From ZAX-1 sp046533095 (GTDB lineage: Bacteria > Bacillota > Clostridia > Lachnospirales > Lachnospiraceae), in assembly GCA_046533095.1 (NCBI GenBank), contig JAJQRA010000044.1:1-14718 (forward strand): DNA of 14,718 nt, read 5' to 3'. Shown here in pieces: positions 1 through 6,250 of the stretch. Both the position numbers and the translations under genes were made by a program. The notes beneath the pieces were generated by a model. It was not told the origin of the DNA. It worked only from the letters and a program-made list of their open reading frames with translations, and did no database searches. The stretch's first letter is position 1. Each line of letters starts with the position of its first letter.

Positions 1-757
1 TTCCGATTCTAGGGTCTAGTCCAATGCCTTCGATAATCTGCTTTGTATCAAGCCCTCGTAATTCCGTATAGGTATCCAATTCATTGAAAAACGAAACCCG
101 CAATGCCAAATATGTATTGGCAAACAGCTTTACGGATTCCGCCTCTGTTGCATCCATAAATAGCGTAGCGATATCTTCTTTATAGGCACCTTGCTGCAGC
201 AATTGTGCAAATATTTCCCCAGTCTCTACCACTGCTTTCTGGCTCTTTGGTATACCGACAATGATTCTGGACGGATAAAGATTGTCATATAGCGCTTTCC
301 CCTCCCTTAAAAATTCGGGGCTAAAGAGGATATTATCTGTTTTATACTGTTCCCTGGCTTTCACGGTAAAGCCCACCGGAACGGTTGACTTTACAACCAT
401 AACCGCCTTAGGGCTGTATGCTGCCACCTGCTTTATAACGCCTTCCACTGATGACGTATCAAAATAATTTTTTACAGGATCATAATCGGTAGGGGTTGCT
501 ATAATTACAAAATCGGCATTTTCATATGCTTCTTTTTCATCGGTTGTTGCTTTTAAGTCTAATGGCTTAGTTTTTAAAAACTCTTCAATCTCAGAGTCTA
601 TGATTGGGGATTTCCTATGATTGATTAAATCCACTTTCTCCGGCAAAACATCAACTGCATATACGGTATTGTGCTGCGATAGAAGGATTGCATTTGATAA
701 GCCCACATAACCAATTCCGGCTACTGCTATTTTATATTTTTTTTGCTGTTCCATCAT
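1..757 (-). CDS. ugd: UDP-glucose 6-dehydrogenase, N-terminal part (3' end outside window)
   Basis: This enzyme oxidises UDP-glucose to UDP-glucuronate with two NAD+, supplying uronic acid for the polysaccharide; it is cytosolic. The visible 252 residues follow the roughly 388-aa E. coli-type Ugd closely. They show the NAD-binding GIGYVG (residues 14-19), ATPTDYDP (87-94), KSTVPVGFT (123-131), SPEFLREG (146-153), the KLFANTYLALR helix (210-220) carrying the catalytic lysine, and FNELD (224-228). The catalytic-cysteine segment (GGYCLPKD in relatives) lies beyond the left edge, so intactness cannot be judged. Two adjacent ATG codons exist (757 and 754). GGAG lies 5 nt before the first and 8 nt before the second, so either may be used. 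The gene is 151 bp downstream of a decayed flippase gene. It is a second ugd, since another ends at 14567 on the same strand. Confidence 0.95.
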   Translation of the reverse strand, partial: MMEQQKKYKIAVAGIGYVGLSNAILLSQHNTVYAVDVLPEKVDLINHRKSPIIDSEIEEFLKTKPLDLKATTDEKEAYENADFVIIATPTDYDPVKNYFDTSSVEGVIKQVAAYSPKAVMVVKSTVPVGFTVKAREQYKTDNILFSPEFLREGKALYDNLYPSRIIVGIPKSQKAVVETGEIFAQLLQQGAYKEDIATLFMDATEAESVKLFANTYLALRVSFFNELDTYTELRGLDTKQIIEGIGLDPRIG

Positions 758-908
758 GGTATCTCCATTTTCTCTTTAATTTTAAAAGTTTTCGTTTAAC
801 CTAGTTGCTGAAATCCACCACCCTTAGGTGTGTAGGATATGACATATGTGATCATACTTTTGCGCCAAAAAACAATTCCACCCCTTAAGTGTGTTGGATA
901 TGGCACAT
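758..908 (-). other. Intergenic region before the left ugd, with an imperfect direct repeat
   Basis: No gene is visible here. The region holds two related copies of a roughly 30-38 bp sequence, annotated separately. Read toward ugd, it ends in an A-rich leader and the GGAG site used by ugd. I could not identify a convincing promoter or rho-independent terminator. Confidence 0.5.
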
Positions 909-915
909 TCAGTCA
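818..915. repeat. Two imperfect direct repeats between the decayed flippase gene and ugd
   Basis: Copy 1 (818 to about 855) and copy 2 (878 to about 915) share the pattern CCACCC(C)TTARGTGTGT, then WGGATATGRCAYAT, spaced by 60 bp. The similarity is clear by eye over about 30 bp and fades after that. Copy 2 covers the stop codon of the pseudogene at 909-911. Read on the minus strand, both copies contain a CTAAGGGTGGTGGATT-like core that recurs more weakly in the spacer 14424-14566 next to the other ugd. The role is unknown; this may be an old small repeat or a recombination scar. Confidence 0.6.
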
Positions 916-1360
916 CTTGTTTTCGCTTTCTTGTTATACGCAACCATCATAACGGATATGAAATAAGCTAGAATGTCTCCTATAATCGTCATGGTTCTAT
1001 AAATCAAGGCTCCTGTAATGTTCAATCCTTCATTGAGCCAACCTAGGACAAAAAAGCCAGGACAAAAAAGATTCATAAGATTCCTACTATTTGAACAACC
1101 AGTCTTAGATTCACTGACGTTTTCTGCAGATACACCATTGCATAGTAGATTGAGAAAAGAACTGTTCCAAGCAAACATGCCACAACGATCGTACTTATAT
1201 CCAAAAGTGTAGCTGTCACAACATCAAAATGGAATAAGTTATCGGTGACTGCCAATTGATTTCTGCTTACATATTGCATGACATTGCCCGGCAAATATGT
1301 ATAAAGGACCGATTTGCAATAGATTGCCGCTACTTTGGTATGTGTAAACTTTTTTCCCAT
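909..1360 (-). pseudogene. Decayed flippase-like membrane protein (LPG_synthase_TM, PF03706 type)
   Basis: Two out-of-register pieces remain. The upstream piece (1360 to 1073) reads YTYLPGNVMQYVSRNQLA followed by a hydrophobic helix. This resembles the conserved kYlPGNvmhyvgRn motif of lysylphosphatidylglycerol-synthase-type transmembrane proteins, which are often found in clostridial polysaccharide loci. The downstream piece, in another frame and ending at the TGA at 909-911, contains GALIYRTMTIIGDILAYFI, which resembles the C-terminal Ri.siiGDilayli helix of the same family. Intact members have about 320 residues; here roughly the first 80 and a central stretch of about 180 are missing, and the two pieces are not in one frame. 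I therefore infer internal deletion plus frameshift. It could also be two chance small ORFs, but both motifs appear in the right order and strand. Confidence 0.65.
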
Positions 1361-1682
1361 TGTTGTATTTAATAATATCTTTTTTAGATCTTAAAACAGT
1401 ATACTGATTTGCATGTATGATTCTAGTGTTTTTCTTGGTTCTTCTTTCGCTGGGACTTACTTAGTGTGATTTAAAATTTCTAAATTAGTTTTTCTTTAGA
1501 ATCTCGTTTCTGTCAGAACCAGAAAAATTATTTTCTGTAGTTGCTGTACTATCCTAGCTGAAAAATACTTCCTTGCATACCAATGCTTTCATCTCATGTA
1601 TCACTAATCATATCTGTTCCCTTGCCATAGAGGGCTGTCGCAGACATCTCCAACTTCTCTACCCTGTTTGTAGACATAAGCC
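1361..1682. other. Gene-free stretch, probably degraded sequence
   Basis: There are 322 bases between the glycosyltransferase stop and the flippase pseudogene. All frames on the minus strand are broken by stops within a few tens of codons. The longest readable piece, near 1680-1595, ends SATALYGKGTDMISDT and matches nothing I recognise. This is where the missing N-terminus of the pseudogene would be expected, but I see no recognisable trace of it. No clear terminator hairpin, promoter or RNA gene was found. Confidence 0.5.
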
Positions 1683-2909
1683 CTATCTTCTCACTTTATT
1701 CATATGATTTTCTAATTCGCTCATCAAAGTTTCTTTTTCAAAATACTTTTTACTATACTCCAATGCATTTTTTGAAAATTTCACTAATTCTTCTTGTTTC
1801 ATATCAGCAAATTTAATTACATTTTCAGCTAAATCTTTCGCTGTTACATTGTCACATACCAAACCCGCCTGCGATTCAAGAATCAAATTCTTTGCTTCAC
1901 CACCTACGCAGCCTAAAATAGGCATTCCACATGCTAAATAAGTTTGTAGTTTTGCAGGTAAATATAAATCAAATACTGGATCTGATTTCAAGATTAACAA
2001 AGCAACATCTGCTAATGCTAAGTAGATTGGAATTTCAGATTCTTGCTTGTTTCCATAAAAAACAATTTTCCCCTCTAGCTTCTCTTGCAAAACTTTTTTT
2101 TCTAACTCTTTCCTTGTGCGCCCATCACCTAGAATGTGCCATGTTACATTACAGTCTATCATTTGGGCAGCATCAATTATCAAATCCAATCCTTGGGCTT
2201 TTCCTATATTGCCAGTAAATATAATATGAAAACTGTTTTTATCAGAAAAGGAATCCTCCATTTGCCTACAATTTAGCTCTTGTTTGGAATGTTCTTCATA
2301 CCTATTGACTGTAGAATACTGTGGCCAAAAAACTATTTTCTCTTTTTCATTCACATATTTTTGTATTCTTGGAATGAAACTTTTGGATGGGACTAGTATG
2401 GTATCACAATTTTTATAAATATAACGAACCATATGCTCTATTATACTTAAACTAAATTTATTTTGACTCTCTGTAACTGCAACTACATTTTCCGGCCATA
2501 GATCTTGAACATTGATGATAATTGGTATGCCGGCTTTCTTTTTTAATTTAATTGCAGGAATTGCTACCGTTATTGGTGAAATTTCATATACATAAATAAT
2601 ATCAAACATACGCTTTACTAATTTTTTTGCTCTTAACGTACCAAAAAATACATATGTGAAATAATTTAATAATAATCCGATAGAATTTTTTCCTCTTGGG
2701 GTCATTGCTACCCTTATAATTTCCAGTTCATTCCACATTTCGTTTTTGGGCTTCAAAAATGAATAGCCTTTATAATACTGGCCCTCTGGATAGTTCGGTT
2801 TACCTGTTAAAACAGTTACTTTATGGCCTTTTTTGACCAATTCCATACACAGATCATTTATTCTAAAATTTTCTGGATAAAAATATTGGCTAACTATCAA
2901 AATATTCAT
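1683..2909 (-). CDS. GT4-family glycosyltransferase, WbuB-like
   Basis: This is a GT-B fold, retaining glycosyltransferase predicted to add a sugar, in cytosolic orientation, to the undecaprenyl-linked acceptor. It has 408 residues, normal for the family. The N-terminus VSQYFYPENFRINDL (6-20) and VTVLTGKPNYPEG (31-43) are hallmarks of WbuB-type enzymes, some of which transfer N-acetyl-fucosamine. QDLWPEN (135-141) follows, then the C-terminal donor domain with FTGNIG (231-236), LGDG (260-263), LPAKLQTYLACGMPILG (317-333) and GGEA (336-339). The start is ATG at 2909, with TAGGA about 10 nt upstream. It lies 11 bp downstream of the SDR gene, so the two are almost certainly cotranscribed. Donor and acceptor cannot be read from the sequence; a 6-deoxy-HexNAc or similar N-acetyl sugar is a guess from family and context. 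Confidence 0.9.
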   Translation of the reverse strand: MNILIVSQYFYPENFRINDLCMELVKKGHKVTVLTGKPNYPEGQYYKGYSFLKPKNEMWNELEIIRVAMTPRGKNSIGLLLNYFTYVFFGTLRAKKLVKRMFDIIYVYEISPITVAIPAIKLKKKAGIPIIINVQDLWPENVVAVTESQNKFSLSIIEHMVRYIYKNCDTILVPSKSFIPRIQKYVNEKEKIVFWPQYSTVNRYEEHSKQELNCRQMEDSFSDKNSFHIIFTGNIGKAQGLDLIIDAAQMIDCNVTWHILGDGRTRKELEKKVLQEKLEGKIVFYGNKQESEIPIYLALADVALLILKSDPVFDLYLPAKLQTYLACGMPILGCVGGEAKNLILESQAGLVCDNVTAKDLAENVIKFADMKQEELVKFSKNALEYSKKYFEKETLMSELENHMNKVRR

Positions 2910-2920
2910 TCACTATTTTC

Positions 2921-3817
2921 CTACTTTTCTGTCTTGTTTATAGATTCCTTAAAATCATTTACACAATATATAAAATTCTTGTAATCTGACATTTTTTTAT
3001 CATATACTAGATTTCCAAATGCTTTATTTACCATACCTCCAATTTCCCCCGGAAACTTGCTCAGCAGGAAAACGAAAGGGTTAAAAATTCTAGTGGATAT
3101 TACTTTTTTATGATGAATCGCCGCAATCCTTTTCACAAGACGGCTCGTCTGTATATATTCCTTATTTTGTGGAAAAAACAAGCCCTTTTCTCCATTTGCA
3201 ATCATAAGATATATAAATTCACACAAATTATCAATATGCAACATACTCCTTTGATTTTTAATCAATGGGAAAACCGGTATTTTTTTCGCTATCTTTGAAA
3301 GTATTGGATAATTGCCCTTGCTATCTTTCCCAAATATCATAGGAGGCCTTACGACTACAACTTTAAAATCGGCTTCAGACAACGGTAAGATTCCCTGTTC
3401 TGCACGAAGTTTACTATCTCCATAAAAGTTTGCAGGCTCTGGCTTAGTATCAATCTTAATGATTTTATTTTTTCCAATAGGTGCACTTTCACCATATACA
3501 ATCATACTGCTCATAAAAATAAATTGCTTCACACCATCGGATTTTGCTTTTTTTGCCGTTTCTATTGCTAATTCCGTATTTATCTTGTAATAAAATGATT
3601 TTACTTCTTTCGTCACTTTGCCCACATCAGCATGAGCTAACCCTGCCACATGGAAAACACAATCATAGTTAGAAAAATCCTTTTCCCTCCATGAACCATC
3701 AATCATGTCTATCGTTTCCACTATATATTTATCTTTAAATTTCTGCAAATAAGTTTCTACGGACGTACCAATATAGCTATTTGCACCTGTAATTAATAGT
3801 CTATTCACTGTCTTCAT
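2921..3817 (-). CDS. NAD(P)-dependent extended SDR: sugar-nucleotide reductase/epimerase
   Basis: This is a 298-aa extended short-chain dehydrogenase acting on a nucleotide sugar. The cofactor-binding motif TGANSYIG is at residues 10-17, the Ser of MSSMIVYG at 103-104, and the catalytic Tyr132/Lys136 lie in FYGDSKLRAE. VVRPPMIFG (155-163) and a HIDNL (194-198) substrate-side motif complete the fold. Next to a PglF/WbpM-type 4,6-dehydratase and a short initiating transferase, the likeliest job is 4-reduction of UDP-4-keto-6-deoxy-GlcNAc to UDP-QuiNAc (WbpV/WreQ-like) or to UDP-FucNAc. That is an inference; UDP-hexose 4-epimerase activity cannot be excluded. The start is ATG at 3817, with AAAGGAG 6 nt upstream. 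Confidence 0.85.
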   Translation of the reverse strand: MKTVNRLLITGANSYIGTSVETYLQKFKDKYIVETIDMIDGSWREKDFSNYDCVFHVAGLAHADVGKVTKEVKSFYYKINTELAIETAKKAKSDGVKQFIFMSSMIVYGESAPIGKNKIIKIDTKPEPANFYGDSKLRAEQGILPLSEADFKVVVVRPPMIFGKDSKGNYPILSKIAKKIPVFPLIKNQRSMLHIDNLCEFIYLMIANGEKGLFFPQNKEYIQTSRLVKRIAAIHHKKVISTRIFNPFVFLLSKFPGEIGGMVNKAFGNLVYDKKMSDYKNFIYCVNDFKESINKTEK

Positions 3818-3926
3818 CGCTCCTTTCTACAGATATTCCAATATCGTTATTCACTTTTGCAATGAAATCAGCCCTTAGACATGCGATTCGTTTTTGAAGT
3901 AATCATTAACAATGATTCCAGGTTCC
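3818..3926 (-). other. Spacer between the initiating transferase and the SDR
   Basis: This 109-bp spacer carries the AAAGGAG site for the SDR gene just before 3817. Right after the transferase stop, the adjacent frame stays open for 18 further codons (reading EEPGIIVNDYFKNESHV, then stop). It has no start of its own that I would trust. It may be a remnant of a longer C-terminus or of another gene; I do not recognise it. No terminator is evident, so read-through into the SDR gene is likely. Confidence 0.4.
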
Positions 3927-4514
3927 TCATTTCTTTTTGCCTTCCACAATTCCTTCATGTTTTACAACTGCAATAATTGTACCCACAAAGCAGATAAAGT
4001 CAAACAAAAAACTTTGCTTTTTGGCATACTGCCCATCTAGCTTTGCCTTTACTGGTATTTTCAGTTCATCTCGTCCATTAATCTGTGCCCAACCTGTTAG
4101 TCCCGGCATAATATCATTTGCCCCATATTTATCTCGCTCTGCAATTAGATCATATTGATTCCACAGTGCTGGACGAGGTCCGATAATTGACATTTCTCCT
4201 GCCAAAATATTGATGATTTGAGGTAGTTCATCCAATGAAGTTTTCCGAAGAAATTTCCCTGCATTTGTGATATATTGATCTGGGTTTTCTAGCAAATGCG
4301 TTGGTGCATCCTTTGGCGTATCTACCCTCATTGTTCTGAATTTCAAAATATTGAAATGCTTCTTGTTCTTGCCTACTCGCTTTTGTTTGAAAAAAATTGG
4401 ACCTTTGGAGTCTACTTTAATCCAAATAGACAAAAATAAGAAAACGGGGCTTAATGCAACGAAAGCAAAAACAGCTAACACAATGTCTATTCCCCTTTTT
4501 ATATACTGGTACAT
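3927..4514 (-). CDS. Initiating sugar-phosphate transferase (PglC/WcaJ family, bacterial sugar transferase)
   Basis: This protein transfers a sugar-1-phosphate from a UDP-sugar to undecaprenyl phosphate at the inner membrane face, starting each repeat unit. At 195 aa it is the short PglC-like form lacking the extra N-terminal membrane helices of WcaJ. It has a re-entrant hydrophobic helix (about 10-32, with Pro23), KFRTM (58-62), the catalytic Asp95-Glu96 in TSLDELPQ, GEMSIIGPRP (106-115) and PGLTGWAQINGRD (137-149), all canonical. The start is ATG at 4514, preceded by GAGGTGGAGAC. It has its own promoter (4558-4586), one of a duplicated pair, so it can be transcribed apart from the upstream ATPase. 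Context favours a 6-deoxy-HexNAc phosphate such as QuiNAc-1-P as substrate; this is inferred. Confidence 0.95.
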   Translation of the reverse strand: MYQYIKRGIDIVLAVFAFVALSPVFLFLSIWIKVDSKGPIFFKQKRVGKNKKHFNILKFRTMRVDTPKDAPTHLLENPDQYITNAGKFLRKTSLDELPQIINILAGEMSIIGPRPALWNQYDLIAERDKYGANDIMPGLTGWAQINGRDELKIPVKAKLDGQYAKKQSFLFDFICFVGTIIAVVKHEGIVEGKKK

Positions 4515-4548
4515 GTCTCCACCTCTTCAATTCAACTAATTTAAATGT

Positions 4549-4586
4549 TACAAATGAATTGTACCCTATATCTCTTGTAACCACAA
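4549..4586 (-). promoter_or_regulatory. Promoter with dyad operator before the initiating transferase
   Basis: On the minus strand the -35 TTGTGG (4586-4581), a 17-nt spacer and the -10 TACAAT (4563-4558) give a good vegetative promoter, about 44 bp before the transferase ATG. Two inverted repeats are laid over it: TTGT-N4-ACAA over the -35 (4575-4586) and TACAA-N5-TTGTA over the -10 (4549-4563). The same arrangement occurs before the dehydratase gene, and its -10 dyad is identical base for base over 15 bp. A repressor binding TTGTA/TACAA half-sites is a reasonable guess; no regulator is encoded in the window. Confidence 0.7.
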
Positions 4587-4604
4587 TAGTTTTATTCAAT
4601 CTCA
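4549..4604. repeat. Direct repeat copy B (promoter element), partner of 8150-8204
   Basis: About 55 bp align with 8150-8204 in the same orientation with roughly a dozen mismatches, including a 15-bp perfect core TACAAATGAATTGTA. The similarity runs up to and slightly over the stop codon of the ATPase gene (4592-4594). The two copies bracket the dehydratase and ATPase genes. Confidence 0.75.
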
Positions 4605-6250
4605 ATCATCTTCGATGCCACTTCACACCATTTCTTATAATGGGCAATGCCCACACATAGCACCTGCCCCTCCAGTCCCGCGTAGTACCGGTTTTCCTCT
4701 ATCTGGCGCAGGGCGACTTCCTTTAGATCCTGAAGCTCCTCCACGCTCTTCCCGTATTTAAATTCAATTACAATATGCGGCCGCTTCTTTGACAGGGATT
4801 TCATTCGGATGTCGCTCCTGCCATACCCATGCTCTAGATTGGAATCAATCTCATACATCCCCTGCAGGGACAGGCACATGCCGAGGAACAGCATGTGGTA
4901 GGAGTTCTCCTGTTGTACACTGTCGTAGTAGCTCGTCTGTGTCAGGATGATTTCACGGTACACGTCCAGAAATTCTTCCATGTCGCAGTTCATCAATGCC
5001 CGAAACATCTTCGCCAAATCCGTAGAGTCCACATGCGCCTGATTGGCGACAATCTTGATAAATTCCGAGCGCACTTCCCCATTGGGTATCCGCACAGTCG
5101 CTAATCTTTTTCTGACATGTTGTGTGATGGTCAGATAGCCAGAATTCACGAGGAGCCCCCACAGCGCATCATTGTTTTGTAGCTCTATAAAAGAAGTGTC
5201 AAGGGCGATATCAATTTCTACGCTACCGTCGCGTAGCAGCTTCCCGTAATTTTTCAAAAAACGGGCATCCGCCGTTTCAAGCGACTGGTGGATCAAGCCA
5301 TTGGTAGACGTGTTGATCCAGTAGTCTTCAAGGAACCCCATTTCCGCATAGTTTAAAATAGACCATGGATTGTATATTTCCATTCCACCAATCAGATAGC
5401 CATCGTACTGCTTCTTCACCTCTTCGTTTAATTCTAAAGTATAATACGAAAGCAGTGCTTTCGTTTCCGTTTCCGTAAAGCCAAAGTAGGGGGCGTATCG
5501 TCCATCCAAAACCGTATAGACCTTGACATTGTTAAGCTTAGAGAAAATGCTCTCCTTCGCCACCCGCTGAATCCCCGTCAGCAACGCCTGTTCCAAATCC
5601 CGATTGCCCTTTAACGTTGAGCCATAGAATACGGAAAAGAAATCGGCAAGCTCTGCCCTGTAATGGTTTTCATAGCTACTAAGGATCGGCTGGTCATATT
5701 CGTCTATCAGCAGGATAGGGCGCATTTGGTAGTATTCGTGCACTACACGCAGCAAAGTTTCCGGATAGGATGCCATGTCGCTTATAGCTACTGTTCCATT
5801 TTTTAATTTTTGCAGATTCTCGTAGAAAAGCCCTACATAGTTATCGTTGCGATCGATATCGTTGCCAAAGAGCTTGCAGTACCGGTCATATTCGTCAAGC
5901 AAGACCCTTGCAATTCGCATCCTTAATGTATCCACCGTTGTTCCCGTGCAATCCTTAAGCGACAAATAAATCACTGGTCTTGTGTTTATCTGCTGTGCAT
6001 ACTCCGTATCCATGATGCAAAGCCCCTCAAACAATGTGGCAGAATCCTGCGTGATGTCAAAGAAGTTTCGTATCATGCTCATATTCAGCGTCTTGCCAAA
6101 CCGCCTTGGGCGGGTAATTAACGTCACTTTGTCCTTGTATTCCAAAAAGTCCCGTATCATCAAGGTTTTATCCACATAGTAAAAGCTGGCATCACTTCTG
6201 ATTTCCCAAAAATCATCTCTCCCAATGGGAAGGACTTTTCTTTTATTCAC
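4592..6250 (-). CDS. AAA-ATPase-like protein with C-terminal PD-(D/E)XK nuclease-like domain (PF09820 + PF08011)
   Basis: The protein has 552 aa, the usual size for this large uncharacterised family found in many paralogous copies in Clostridia and Bacteroidetes. The N-terminal ATPase has a Walker A variant TRPRRFGKT (46-54, Lys53), Walker B ILLIDEYD (179-186, Asp183/Glu184) and a TGIQRVAKES sensor-like stretch (225-234). The C-terminal domain has Asp480 in GRSDIR, E496-F-K498 in VIEFKYG and a later Gln516, matching a PD-(D/E)XK active site; all key residues are present. The start is GTG at 6250, overlapping the dehydratase TGA by 4 bp (GTGA), with GGAGGTGG upstream, so translation should be coupled. 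The gene is visibly richer in G+C than the transferase, SDR and GT genes. Its function is unknown and it has no established role in polysaccharide synthesis; it looks like a passenger. Confidence 0.92.
   Translation of the reverse strand: MNKRKVLPIGRDDFWEIRSDASFYYVDKTLMIRDFLEYKDKVTLITRPRRFGKTLNMSMIRNFFDITQDSATLFEGLCIMDTEYAQQINTRPVIYLSLKDCTGTTVDTLRMRIARVLLDEYDRYCKLFGNDIDRNDNYVGLFYENLQKLKNGTVAISDMASYPETLLRVVHEYYQMRPILLIDEYDQPILSSYENHYRAELADFFSVFYGSTLKGNRDLEQALLTGIQRVAKESIFSKLNNVKVYTVLDGRYAPYFGFTETETKALLSYYTLELNEEVKKQYDGYLIGGMEIYNPWSILNYAEMGFLEDYWINTSTNGLIHQSLETADARFLKNYGKLLRDGSVEIDIALDTSFIELQNNDALWGLLVNSGYLTITQHVRKRLATVRIPNGEVRSEFIKIVANQAHVDSTDLAKMFRALMNCDMEEFLDVYREIILTQTSYYDSVQQENSYHMLFLGMCLSLQGMYEIDSNLEHGYGRSDIRMKSLSKKRPHIVIEFKYGKSVEELQDLKEVALRQIEENRYYAGLEGQVLCVGIAHYKKWCEVASKMIEIE

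Noticed and set aside
818..915. Repeat pair considered as a rho-independent terminator or inverted-repeat mobile element
   Set aside because: The copies are direct, not inverted; stems of only 4-6 bp form, and no adjoining T-run or target-site duplication is seen.
954..1212. Plus-strand small frames across the pseudogene region (for example 1018-1212)
   Set aside because: No ribosome binding site or recognisable product; all convincing protein motifs in this stretch are on the minus strand.
4417..4605. Minus-strand 62-codon frame whose start reads KTIVVTRDIGYNSFV, similar to a frame near 8200-8150 (MKIVVIAKNIGYNSFV)
   Set aside because: One copy stops right after the shared part and the other runs out of frame through the transferase start. 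The conserved bases coincide with -35, -10 and dyad elements, so promoter duplication explains the similarity better than a shared peptide.
4592..6250. ATPase gene considered as an insertion sequence transposase
   Set aside because: It has AAA ATPase and PD-(D/E)XK motifs of the PF09820/PF08011 type, with no DDE or HUH motif and no terminal inverted repeats found at its ends.
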